This document shows, one piece after another, positions 26,783-35,631 of a stretch of DNA of 64,000 nucleotides. Every line of letters starts with the position of its first letter. Within the stretch, counting starts at the first letter, position 1. The position numbers and the translations under genes were made by a program. The stretch comes from an uncultured Chitinophaga sp. (GTDB lineage Bacteria; Bacteroidota; Bacteroidia; Cytophagales; Cyclobacteriaceae): assembly GCA_902168205.1 (NCBI GenBank), contig CABHOK010000014.1:248001-312000 (forward strand), given 5' to 3'. The notes under the pieces were generated by a model. That model was not told the origin of the DNA, made no database searches, and saw only the letters and a program-made list of their open reading frames with translations.

Positions 26783-28573
26783 ATGGCGAAGCGAAAAAGC
26801 GGAGAACCGCTACGGGAAGAAGAGAAGAGACGCATTACCAAAACAAGTTTACGACAACTTGCAGGCATCTTCAGATTTATGTTGCCTTATAAGGGCTTGT
26901 TTATAACGGGGCTTGTTTCGTTGGTGTTATCCAGTGTAACGCTCATGGCATTCCCGCGATTATCAGGCGAGTTGCTCGATATAGCTTCCGGTAAACCAAA
27001 ATATTTTGCATCGATCAACGAAGCCGCTCTTGCATTGCTGGCTATACTTTTTGTACAGGGAATTTTCTCGTTCATCCGGGTATATACTTTTTCTATTGTC
27101 GTTGAAAAAGGAATGGCAGATATCCGAAAATCAATTTACAAAAAGATAATCTGGATGCCCATGACATTCTTCGACAATAAGCGAGTAGGCGAATTGATGA
27201 GCAGAGTTGTGGCAGATACAGAAGTGCTTCAAAGCACTTTCAGTTTTACGCTGGCTGAGCTAATGAGACAGGTTATTACTCTAATTACGGGAACAGCCAT
27301 TATATTTTACCTTGCTCCATCGTTGACTGGTTTTATGCTTCTTACCTTTCCGGTAATAGTTTTATCCGCACTAATTTTTGGAAAGTATATTCGCAGACTC
27401 TCAAAGAAAACACAAGATAAATTAGCAGAGGCAAATATTATTGTAGAGGAATCTTTTCAGTCTGCTTCCGTAGTAAAGTCTTTTACCAACGAAGTTTTTG
27501 AAATTAACCGCTATAGCAAAGCAGTTAACGAAGTTGTGGGTACAGCACTCCATGGGGCAAAATATCGAAGTCTTTTTATCTCGTTTATAATCTTTGTTGT
27601 ATTCGGTGGTATAGTTGCTGTGGGATGGTATGGAGCTAAGCTTGTACAGGTAAATGAAATCACAACGGGTGAGTTATTCTCGTTTGTTCTATATACCTCA
27701 TTCATCGGTTTTTCCATTGCAGGCCTGGGAGATATTTACTCTCAATTTCAGCGGGCAATCGGTGCCTCCGAACGTATACTCGACATTCTGCATGAACACG
27801 ATGAAGCTGAAACTACCGAGTCATCTCCACTGAAATTGCAGGGAAAAATTTCTTTCGAGAATGTTTCATTTTCATACCCTACGCGTTCAGAGCTTACTGT
27901 ATTAAAGCAGCTCAACTTCAGCATTGCTCCCGGAGAGAAAGTGGCATTGGTAGGACAAAGCGGCTCGGGTAAATCAACGATTATTAATTTACTGATGCGC
28001 TTTTACCCGATACAGCAAGGAAATATAAAAGCAGACGATCAAAATATCTATAACTTCAATCTCACATCGTATCGTAACAACATTGGTATTGTACCACAAG
28101 AGGTAATACTTTTTGGTGGAACAATCTTCGAGAACATTGCTTACGGTAAACCGGGTGCAAGTGCGGACGAAGTGCGCAAAGCTGCACAGCAGGCAAATGC
28201 ATTGGAGTTCATTGAAAGATTTCCTGAAAAATTTGACACTGTCGTTGGCGAGCGTGGTGTAAAACTTTCCGGCGGGCAGCGTCAGCGTATAGCCATCGCG
28301 AGAGCTATTCTTAAAAATCCTTCGATCCTGATATTGGATGAAGCAACGAGCTCGCTGGACGCGCAGTCGGAAGTATTGGTACAGCAGGCACTGGAGACAT
28401 TGATGGAAGGTCGAACAACCATTATTATTGCGCACCGTCTCAGCACCATTAAAAAGGTTGATCGCATCTTTGTAATCAAAGAAGGCATGCTGGCAGAAAC
28501 CGGCTCGCATGCTGAACTAACGCAGCTCGATAATGGTATTTATAGTAACTTGCTGAAGCTACAACTACAATGA
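26783..28573 (+). CDS. MsbA-like homodimeric ABC exporter
   Basis: A 596-residue type IV ABC half-transporter with six membrane helices (about residues 30-320) and an ATPase domain with all canonical motifs: Walker A GQSGSGKST near 391-399, signature LSGGQRQR and Walker B ILILDEATSSLD with a catalytic Glu. Unlike the 10664/13986 pair it should work as a homodimer. The lipid A/lipid flippase MsbA or a multidrug role are both possible. Its last four bases (ATGA) overlap the start of a Fur-family regulator, which implies translational coupling. Confidence 0.88.
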   Translation: MAKRKSGEPLREEEKRRITKTSLRQLAGIFRFMLPYKGLFITGLVSLVLSSVTLMAFPRLSGELLDIASGKPKYFASINEAALALLAILFVQGIFSFIRVYTFSIVVEKGMADIRKSIYKKIIWMPMTFFDNKRVGELMSRVVADTEVLQSTFSFTLAELMRQVITLITGTAIIFYLAPSLTGFMLLTFPVIVLSALIFGKYIRRLSKKTQDKLAEANIIVEESFQSASVVKSFTNEVFEINRYSKAVNEVVGTALHGAKYRSLFISFIIFVVFGGIVAVGWYGAKLVQVNEITTGELFSFVLYTSFIGFSIAGLGDIYSQFQRAIGASERILDILHEHDEAETTESSPLKLQGKISFENVSFSYPTRSELTVLKQLNFSIAPGEKVALVGQSGSGKSTIINLLMRFYPIQQGNIKADDQNIYNFNLTSYRNNIGIVPQEVILFGGTIFENIAYGKPGASADEVRKAAQQANALEFIERFPEKFDTVVGERGVKLSGGQRQRIAIARAILKNPSILILDEATSSLDAQSEVLVQQALETLMEGRTTIIIAHRLSTIKKVDRIFVIKEGMLAETGSHAELTQLDNGIYSNLLKLQLQ

Positions 28574-28992
28574 TCATGAATGCTCCTTCCGATCGTTTAT
28601 TGAAAACATTCCGGTTGCGCTCCACTCCCAGCCGACAGGAGATTCTTCATCTTTTTTTGAATAAAGACTATGCGCTTTCGCATGGCGATATTGAAAAGGA
28701 GATCAATAATGAGCTCGATCGTGTAACGGTTTATCGTACGCTCAAGACTTTTCTTGACAAAGGACTTATTCACAAAGTGCTGGATGACGAAGGAAGTCTC
28801 AAATACGCATTGTGCAACGATGCGTGCAGCAAGACCGGTCATCACCACGACCATGTTCATTTCAAGTGTACCAGTTGCGGTCAGACCAACTGCCTGGAAG
28901 TTGAAGTTCCCGTTGTTAAACTCCCAAAAGGCTACCGGGCGAGTGAAGTAAATCTTCTGATTCAGGGAATCTGCGAGCGTTGTTCCCGTTGA
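28570..28992 (+). CDS. Fur-family transcriptional regulator
   Basis: A 140-residue metalloregulator. The winged-helix part holds the recognition helix RVTVYRTLKTF (from R51), followed by a His-rich hinge (H91-H93, H95, H97) and two CXXC zinc sites, C100/C103 and C135/C138. The His-rich stretch and small size suggest Zur or a Fur-like sensor rather than a PerR sensor, but this cannot be settled from sequence. It overlaps the upstream ABC gene by four bases; an alternative start at ATG 28576 would remove the overlap. The palindrome at 42667-42691 upstream of a TonB receptor is a candidate target. Confidence 0.88.
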   Translation: MIMNAPSDRLLKTFRLRSTPSRQEILHLFLNKDYALSHGDIEKEINNELDRVTVYRTLKTFLDKGLIHKVLDDEGSLKYALCNDACSKTGHHHDHVHFKCTSCGQTNCLEVEVPVVKLPKGYRASEVNLLIQGICERCSR

Positions 28993-29151
28993 GACAATAC
29001 TTTCTTTTACTTTTTCAAAATTGACTTCGTATAAATCGAATGCGGAGTTTTTGAGATTGAAATATATTTGTAGTTTTGGCATTCACATATTTCCAATAGT
29101 GTGATTTTTTAATGTTTACAGGCTTTTAATCATTAACCGAAAGAACCCCCT

Positions 29152-30147
29152 TTGTCATCATTGGTGAACATACTCCTCTTCTCCCTTTTCGGAAACCAGA
29201 GTGAACGGGAGACCATCCTTTTTGGTGTTTTTGCCGTAATTATCCTTTTGTTCCTGGTCCTTGATCTGGGCTTGTTCCACAAGCAGGCACACAAGATCTC
29301 TACGAAGTCAGCACTCTATCAATCCATCTTCTGGGTAATGATCTCTACCCTGTTCGGCTTTTTCATATATAAATATGATAACAGCGGAGCTGAAGGCGCG
29401 GTAGAATATTTCTCTGCATACCTGACCGAGTATGCACTGTCTGTTGATAACATCTTTGTAATACTTCTTATCCTGAAATATTTCCAGGTAAAAGAAGAGT
29501 ACTATCATAAAACTCTTTTCTGGGGGATTCTCGGAGCCATTGTGTTCCGGGGTATCTTTATTTTCGTAGGAGCATTCCTCATTCACAAGTTCCATTGGAT
29601 ACTATACATCTTCGGGGTGTTCCTGATCTACTCCGGTATCCGCATTTATTTCGAAGATGGTGATGAGAAAATCGAACCAGACAGAAACCCGATCATGCGG
29701 GTGTGCCGGAAATATTTACCGATGACGAAAGACGACCACGGTGGAATGTTTGTAGTACGGGAATTGGGTAAGCTCAAGTTTACGCCTCTGTTCCTGGTAA
29801 TCGTTCTCATCGAGACAACCGATCTTATCTTCGCGGTGGACTCTATTCCTGCTGCGTTTGCCATTACGCAGAACGAATTCCTGATCTATACATCTAACAT
29901 TTTCGCGGTAATGGGTCTTCGAGCCATGTTCTTCCTGCTGGCGGGTATCATTGACAAGTTCTATCTTCTTCAAAAAGGTTTATCTATTATCCTCTTCTTC
30001 ATCGGTGCTAAAATGCTGTTGGAGATTTTCGATGTGGATGTAAATGTATACCTGTCGTTTGCCGTGATCATTGCAACGCTCACGCTATCCATTATTTTCT
30101 CGGTAATTGTTCCCCGCAAAGCGGAGGCGGAAGAGCAGGAAGAGTAA
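29152..30147 (+). CDS. TerC family integral membrane protein
   Basis: A 331-residue protein with about eight or nine membrane helices, of the TerC/Alx family, which is implicated in metal (manganese) efflux and tellurite or pH stress. The family residues appear as FSAYLTEYALSVDNIFVILL and ETTDLIFAVDSIPAAFAIT, where the Asp residues are the likely cation ligands. The C-terminus is charged (RKAEAEEQEE). The frame starts with TTG 29152; GTG 29164 (VNILLFSLF) is nearly as good. It follows the Fur gene with its own leader. Confidence 0.85.
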   Translation: MSSLVNILLFSLFGNQSERETILFGVFAVIILLFLVLDLGLFHKQAHKISTKSALYQSIFWVMISTLFGFFIYKYDNSGAEGAVEYFSAYLTEYALSVDNIFVILLILKYFQVKEEYYHKTLFWGILGAIVFRGIFIFVGAFLIHKFHWILYIFGVFLIYSGIRIYFEDGDEKIEPDRNPIMRVCRKYLPMTKDDHGGMFVVRELGKLKFTPLFLVIVLIETTDLIFAVDSIPAAFAITQNEFLIYTSNIFAVMGLRAMFFLLAGIIDKFYLLQKGLSIILFFIGAKMLLEIFDVDVNVYLSFAVIIATLTLSIIFSVIVPRKAEAEEQEE

Positions 30148-30198
30148 TCAGAATAAATATGCTATAGCTAATTTCCATAGCAAGCTCTGCTATAGACG

Positions 30199-31467
30199 TT
30201 AGCTTAGGCCTTCGGCAAACAAATTCCTCGGAAGGATTTTCAACAAGATCGGCAGTGTTAAAAATTTTTGCGGCAGCGAAATGATCACAAAGGTTGGAAG
30301 CGTTTTCATCATCTGAATCAGTTGCATGCGCATGTGCTCCTTCTCTTCCAGTGTAAGTTCATTTGCACGAGCCTTGCGCAACAGGTTGAGAACATCTTCC
30401 CGCTCGTGTATCTCTTTTAACAGTCTACTTTTATTCTTTTCGGCTACGCGTGCTACACGCTTAATGAATTGCTCACTTACCTGGTGAAAGTCCTGCTTAT
30501 TCTGAAGGTATTCTAATTGCTCCCAATGTTCCAGCACAAAGCCTTCAATGGCAATCATGCTGTTCTCCAAATCTTCGTCAGAGAAACTCAGGTAATGACA
30601 GAAGCTCTTCAGATAGTCAAGCTCTGACTGCTCTACTTTTTTATCAACCCAAAGTGTAAGAATTGCTATTTCCAGGAAAAATTTGCGCAGGATCCACGAG
30701 TTCTCCGAAGGCAGATTTATATCCTCAACCGCTATACCTTCTTCAAAAATTTTAGCTGCTTCTTTTTTACGTTCGTGCGAGAGATCAGTACTCTGCAGAA
30801 AAAACTCCAGCAGTCTTTTCTCTTCAAAGGCAATCTCTTTGTTAGCATGCGCGGCCGATGCTATAACTTTTACAACGGAGAAGCGAAGTTCATCGCGTTC
30901 GTATCGGAAAAAATCGGCAACAACTTTATCGGCATTGGTATGTATCCACTGACCAAAAATAAATACGTCCAGAAACAGCAATGCGTTGTGAAAGAAGTAC
31001 TCCCAGAAATTTCCCTCAAAGGTGCTGGTATGTTCAATGCGTTTCTCCAGAATTTTTTCAACCAGCTCCATCAAGGTCTTCTTACGGCCAAACAAAGTCT
31101 TGGTAGGAATGGAAAGCTCCGGAAATATATTGTTGTAAAAATTACTTACGCTCTCAAGTGTCTTCATGAACACACGCGAAAGATCTTCTTCACTGGTAAC
31201 GGGTTCATCATGAAAAAGCAATGAACTGCAGACGAGACTTTCAGCAAGCAGAATCTTCATGCGATCTTTCTCATCCCAATGATCACTACCGGGGAAATCG
31301 ATCTCGCCAATAATCTGGCCGTACATTAATCCGGTAGGTTGTATAATGCGATAAAGTGAGTACTCCGGATGCGATGCCTTACGCTTCGTTTCCATAGTAA
31401 GGTCCTGTAGCAACTCCTTTCGGAATTCCAGGTATGCCTGAAGCCAACCTTTTTCGCGGGGTTCCAT
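30199..31467 (-). CDS. LETM1-related/TerB-like protein, possible biofilm role
   Basis: About 422 residues from ATG 31467 (the frame extends to a TTG at 31488). The middle part has two TerB-like helical segments (KVIASAAHANKEIAFEEKRL and ILTLWVDKKVEQSELDYLKS). The C-terminus ends in a LETM1-like hairpin: LQLIQMM-type helix, then LPTFVIISLPQKFLTLPILL and KILPRN. This combination is found in Bacteroidetes proteins that databases call LETM1-related biofilm-associated. I see no signal peptide or clear membrane helix except the short C-terminal hydrophobic stretch. Function unproven. It ends the long minus-strand run that begins at feoA. Confidence 0.75.
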   Translation of the reverse strand: MEPREKGWLQAYLEFRKELLQDLTMETKRKASHPEYSLYRIIQPTGLMYGQIIGEIDFPGSDHWDEKDRMKILLAESLVCSSLLFHDEPVTSEEDLSRVFMKTLESVSNFYNNIFPELSIPTKTLFGRKKTLMELVEKILEKRIEHTSTFEGNFWEYFFHNALLFLDVFIFGQWIHTNADKVVADFFRYERDELRFSVVKVIASAAHANKEIAFEEKRLLEFFLQSTDLSHERKKEAAKIFEEGIAVEDINLPSENSWILRKFFLEIAILTLWVDKKVEQSELDYLKSFCHYLSFSDEDLENSMIAIEGFVLEHWEQLEYLQNKQDFHQVSEQFIKRVARVAEKNKSRLLKEIHEREDVLNLLRKARANELTLEEKEHMRMQLIQMMKTLPTFVIISLPQKFLTLPILLKILPRNLFAEGLS

Positions 31468-31528
31468 GTCCGGGATATAGTTCTGCAATCTGAAATTACA
31501 GAAAATAAATCAATCGGTAAGCACGCTG

Positions 31529-32041
31529 CTATAAAACGCTCTTCCAGCCGTTTGCTTCTATGCTTTTGGCCGCAGCTTCTACTTTGGTCTGCAACGATTT
31601 TTTGAAGGAGTCCAATCGCTCACCGAGTGCTTTATCCGTGGCTCCTATAATTTGCGCTGCCAGTATACCAGCGTTGCGTGCACCGTCTAACGCTACCGTT
31701 GCAACGGGTACGCCTGCCGGCATTTGCAAAATGGAAAGTATAGAATCCCATCCATCAACCGAGTTAGAAGATTTTACGGGAACACCAATCACCGGTAAAG
31801 ATGTAAGCGAAGCCACCATGCCCGGCAAGTGTGCAGCGCCACCAGCACCGGCTACAATTACTTGTATACCACGGTTGCGCGCTTCGGTTGCGTACTCTAC
31901 CATGCGCAACGGTGTACGATGTGCTGATATAACGGTAAGCTCGTATGAAACAGCCAACTCATCCAAAACTTCCGCAGCTTCTTTCATGATTCTCAGATCA
32001 GACTGGCTGCCCATAATTATACCTACCAATGGTTTACTCAT
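31529..32041 (-). CDS. purE: N5-carboxyaminoimidazole ribonucleotide mutase
   Basis: PurE class I, which moves the carboxylate from N5 to C4 of the purine intermediate. Length 170 is standard. The start [18 protein letters not shown] and the loops [13 protein letters not shown] and [19 protein letters not shown] are diagnostic. The purK stop is two bases upstream of its ATG, so the two are coupled. Confidence 0.95.
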   Translation of the reverse strand: MSKPLVGIIMGSQSDLRIMKEAAEVLDELAVSYELTVISAHRTPLRMVEYATEARNRGIQVIVAGAGGAAHLPGMVASLTSLPVIGVPVKSSNSVDGWDSILSILQMPAGVPVATVALDGARNAGILAAQIIGATDKALGERLDSFKKSLQTKVEAAAKSIEANGWKSVL

Positions 32042-32043
32042 AA

Positions 32044-33183
32044 TCAGGCTATAACTTTTAAAGTTTGCTTTACAAAATCCGCAGTCTTCTTCAACCGCGC
32101 TATATCTTTATCAACAATGGTAACGTGTCCCATTTTACGGAATGGTTTCGTAATGCGCTTGCCATATAGATGTACATGAACTCCCGGAAGCTTGGCTACT
32201 TCATGAAAGCCTTCATACTTAGCGAGGCCCGAATAATCTGCTTCACCCAGCAGGTTTACCATGGCGCTTGGTAATACCAATGTAGTGTCTCCCAACGGTA
32301 AATTAAGTATAGCACGAAGATGTTGCTCGTACTGTGAGGTGATGTTAGCTTCTATGGTTTGATGGCCACTGTTATGCGGACGTGGTGCAATTTCATTTAC
32401 CAGCACCTTACCATCTTTTGTTACAAACATCTCTACCGCCAGCAAGCCTACCATATCGAGTTTTGTAATAATGGTCTTCGCTATAGCATCGGCTTCCTTT
32501 ATAACTGATTCAGGTAAATCTGCCGGTGCAAACAGATACTCCACAAGGTTGTGTACCGGGTGAAACACCATCTCTACCACCGGAAATGTTTTTATCTCAC
32601 CCGCTTCATTGCGTGCTACGATAACTGAAATTTCCTTATCGAAGTCGATCAGTTTTTCGAGAAGACCCGGGGCATCAAATGCATTATCAAGATCTTTTTC
32701 GCTGCGGAGTATTTGCACACCGCGACCATCATATCCTTCCTTACCCAACTTGTTTACAGCTGGCAGAAACGATGCATTTGCTTTTACCTCGGCTGCGTTT
32801 TGCACGAGTATAAATTCGGCAGTAGGTATACCATTGTTTTGGTAGAAAGCTTTCTGCGTTCGTTTATCCTGTATCAGTTCAATGACCTCTGGCTGCGGAT
32901 ATACTTTCTTGCCTTGCTGAGCCAATGCTTTCAGTGCAGATGTATTCACATTTTCGATTTCGATCGTGATCACATCGCACGCATTTCCAAATTTCATTAC
33001 GGTGTCGTAATCCGTAAGCTTGCCGTGATGAAATTCTGCGAGCGTTGCACAGGGAGCGTGTTCATCCGGATCGAGTATGGAAAAGGGTATATTGAAATCT
33101 ATACCCGATTGAATTAGCATTCTGCCGAGCTGTCCTCCACCGAGAACACCCAGTTTAAAATTTTGCTGAAAAGAAAGCGCCAA
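32044..33183 (-). CDS. purK: 5-(carboxyamino)imidazole ribonucleotide synthase
   Basis: PurK, the ATP-grasp enzyme that makes N5-CAIR from AIR, bicarbonate and ATP. Length 379 fits; it opens with [18 protein letters not shown] and contains [16 protein letters not shown] near the ATP/Mg site. The start codon appears to be TTG 33183. It is followed by purE after two bases. Confidence 0.93.
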   Translation of the reverse strand: MALSFQQNFKLGVLGGGQLGRMLIQSGIDFNIPFSILDPDEHAPCATLAEFHHGKLTDYDTVMKFGNACDVITIEIENVNTSALKALAQQGKKVYPQPEVIELIQDKRTQKAFYQNNGIPTAEFILVQNAAEVKANASFLPAVNKLGKEGYDGRGVQILRSEKDLDNAFDAPGLLEKLIDFDKEISVIVARNEAGEIKTFPVVEMVFHPVHNLVEYLFAPADLPESVIKEADAIAKTIITKLDMVGLLAVEMFVTKDGKVLVNEIAPRPHNSGHQTIEANITSQYEQHLRAILNLPLGDTTLVLPSAMVNLLGEADYSGLAKYEGFHEVAKLPGVHVHLYGKRITKPFRKMGHVTIVDKDIARLKKTADFVKQTLKVIA

Positions 33184-33241
33184 GGTGCCTTTAATTTTTG
33201 TGGCGAAGTTAATGATATCTTTCTGCCTGTAGGAAAATTAA

Positions 33242-35170
33242 CTAGGGCATTTTATCAGACATGAAGTCTACCGACAAAATCTGGTCGCCCACTTCAATGA
33301 TATGTACTACCTCCATACCGCTCTCCACGTCAGCAAAAATTGTATAACGGCCATCCAGGTGTGGCGTGGGTGAATGTGTAATAAACCATTGAGTGCCCTC
33401 GGTGTCTTTACCGGCTGAAGCCATTCCTACACTTCCGGTTTTATAGCGCTCCATCGAAAACTCCGAACGAATGGAGTAATCTTCACTTCCCCAGCCATCG
33501 CCCCGGTTACAACCGGCCTGAATAACAAAGTTAGGCACTACACGATGAAAGAATTTCTGATTGAAATATTTCTGGTTGAGCAGGGATACAAAGTTAGCCA
33601 CCGAACCTGGTGCTTCTTCTACCAGCAGTCTGATAACGATATCACCTTTGGTAGTACTGATTTTAACCCTCTGATCTTTCGGGATTGTCTTTACAAGTTT
33701 CCAATCGATCGGATGATTGAATTCATTTTTAACGGGCGATGAATTTTTCTTTCCTTCAAAGTACGCGATAGCAGCTTCAAGCGGTTGAAGAGCTTCGTTG
33801 TCTTTCGGCAGACTTAGTTTCTTTTTGGCATCATGCAAAAATGTATAATCTGTTATTACTGATTTATAGCCCAGCGTAGAGTCCATCAAAGCACCGGCTA
33901 CTATACCGATAACCGCAGCGTCACCGGTTTGCACTGCTTTCTGATATATAGCGGCAAATTGTTTTTTCCATGCGGGATCAAATTTCTTATCATAATTCAT
34001 GGCCACCAACGCGTCTGCCGCTGATGAACGAACAACCGGTGTATCAGCAGCCAGTAGTTGTTCTTCCACAAAGGTGTACATCATGATCGATGCCCGCAGT
34101 GCTGAAAGCAGTGCCGCTTTCTTATAAGGGTTCGTTGCAGTCTTTATCGTACCCGCTACTTCTTCAGCCAGATCTTTACCGTTACCTGCGCGGAGTGCCG
34201 CTTCATATAGGTTGGCCTGCACGCGCTGATTGGATGTAATTTTTGCAAGCGCTGCTATTTCCTGCCACGCATCTTTTGTTATCACTTCCTTGATCACTTC
34301 GGAAGCCGTTACAGCTATATTTACCTGCTCATCAGTCAGTGCACTCAACAGTATAGCTTTGGTTTTATCAAACGGAAAACTTTGCAACGCACGAACTGCA
34401 TTGGCACGAATGCGATAGTCAGCATTGCTTTTTACAATACGCTCCAGGTTTACCCGGGAAGAATCGGTTTTGATTTTACGCAGCGCGAGGGCAGAAGCCA
34501 TGCGCACATCAGAGGAAAGATCATGCAGAGCAGATGCTATTATAGCTTTCTCATACTGATCAAATCCATTCGCAGCGCGTGCAAAGTAATGGGCTGCTGC
34601 CAGTCGGGCGGGTTCTGTGTGAGGTTTTTGTAACAACTCCGCAGCACGCTTATGAAAAGAGCTGTCGAGTATATTTCGAAGTCCGCTGCGATACAGCGAT
34701 AGCGATAGGCCTTCTGTAGCCAGTGAGTCCCATGGCTTTTCGTTTAACGCCCAGCGCGAAGTTGCTTTACCGTAGGCTTCCAGTATTTCTTTCTGAACCA
34801 TGGTGTTCTTTTCCTTCGCTATAGCAAGTGCTAACACAACGGCACCGCTATTGGTTTTAATCTGTCCCAATGCATAAGCAGCCGCTTGTCGCACGGTGGA
34901 ATCAGTATCATTCAGCAATACTTCTTTTAAAGCATTAACCGCTGTGCTGTCCTGAATGGAAGCAAAGGCAAGTACTGCATCTCTGCGATATGTTGCATCG
35001 ATGTGTTTGAAATAGGTATATAAACTATCGGATAGTCTGCGATCCTGGAAGTCAGCAATCTTTACAAAAACAGTATCGGAGAATTTGTTAACCGCCTCTT
35101 TTTTCGGCTTTGTGCAAGAAGTAAAAATGACCAGGATAAGAAATATACCTGATGCCGCTAATCGTATCAT
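33242..35170 (-). CDS. HEAT-repeat lipoprotein with C-terminal cyclophilin-type peptidyl-prolyl isomerase
   Basis: A 642-residue lipoprotein: signal core and lipobox VIFTSC with C19. Residues about 45-450 form a series of HEAT repeats of about 30 residues each, with signatures such as LLNDTDSTVRQAAAYALGQI and VRMASALALRKI. From about residue 485 the cyclophilin domain follows (RVKISTTKGDIVIRLL), with the catalytic Arg543 in FFHRVVPNFVIQAG and the later GTQWFITHSPTPHLDGRYT. The protein therefore combines a long scaffolding solenoid with a periplasmic prolyl isomerase. Envelope chaperoning of exported proteins is likely. The gene is 12 bp after the TerB-like gene, probably one operon. Confidence 0.88.
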   Translation of the reverse strand: MIRLAASGIFLILVIFTSCTKPKKEAVNKFSDTVFVKIADFQDRRLSDSLYTYFKHIDATYRRDAVLAFASIQDSTAVNALKEVLLNDTDSTVRQAAAYALGQIKTNSGAVVLALAIAKEKNTMVQKEILEAYGKATSRWALNEKPWDSLATEGLSLSLYRSGLRNILDSSFHKRAAELLQKPHTEPARLAAAHYFARAANGFDQYEKAIIASALHDLSSDVRMASALALRKIKTDSSRVNLERIVKSNADYRIRANAVRALQSFPFDKTKAILLSALTDEQVNIAVTASEVIKEVITKDAWQEIAALAKITSNQRVQANLYEAALRAGNGKDLAEEVAGTIKTATNPYKKAALLSALRASIMMYTFVEEQLLAADTPVVRSSAADALVAMNYDKKFDPAWKKQFAAIYQKAVQTGDAAVIGIVAGALMDSTLGYKSVITDYTFLHDAKKKLSLPKDNEALQPLEAAIAYFEGKKNSSPVKNEFNHPIDWKLVKTIPKDQRVKISTTKGDIVIRLLVEEAPGSVANFVSLLNQKYFNQKFFHRVVPNFVIQAGCNRGDGWGSEDYSIRSEFSMERYKTGSVGMASAGKDTEGTQWFITHSPTPHLDGRYTIFADVESGMEVVHIIEVGDQILSVDFMSDKMP

Positions 35171-35182
35171 AAGTTTACAGAA

Positions 35183-35563
35183 TTAAAATATAGGAGGTAA
35201 AGTCCGCGCGCGATTCACTACATCATCGAACTCCATGCCTGCTGTTTTAATGGAGTATAGCAATAGTTTGATTTCTTTAACGTGTACGCGGCCGTCTGCT
35301 TCTGATAGTCTGTAGAGTGTGGCAAATGCTTTCAACTTCTCTTCCTGGCTACACACGCCAATCAGATCAAGCCCGGTGTCATAAACTTTACGTTCGTTGA
35401 ATTGCTGGAAGCCTGCTTCAAACTCACGGAATACATCATCCGATATCTGCTCATGTTTTTTAATGAGACGAAGTGCTTCCAATTCCTTTTCATCGGCAAT
35501 TCCATCTGCATCGATTAGCAGTTTAACAAGATATAGTAACCCCAGCTGGTAGTTCTTATTCAT
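35183..35563 (-). CDS. TerB-like small protein
   Basis: A 126-residue all-helical protein with the TerB-type pattern DADGIADEKELEAL and SEADGRVHVKEIKLLL, acidic loops that resemble metal-binding turns in TerB. No signal peptide. The next gene, the HEAT/cyclophilin lipoprotein, starts 12 bp downstream. Function unknown; TerB proteins often accompany membrane or signalling complexes. Confidence 0.78.
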   Translation of the reverse strand: MNKNYQLGLLYLVKLLIDADGIADEKELEALRLIKKHEQISDDVFREFEAGFQQFNERKVYDTGLDLIGVCSQEEKLKAFATLYRLSEADGRVHVKEIKLLLYSIKTAGMEFDDVVNRARTLPPIF

Positions 35564-35631
35564 GCATCAGAAATTGACAACTGTAAGTTATAAATTATGA
35601 CAACACGATGAAGAATCGCTGGTAAGAAAAA

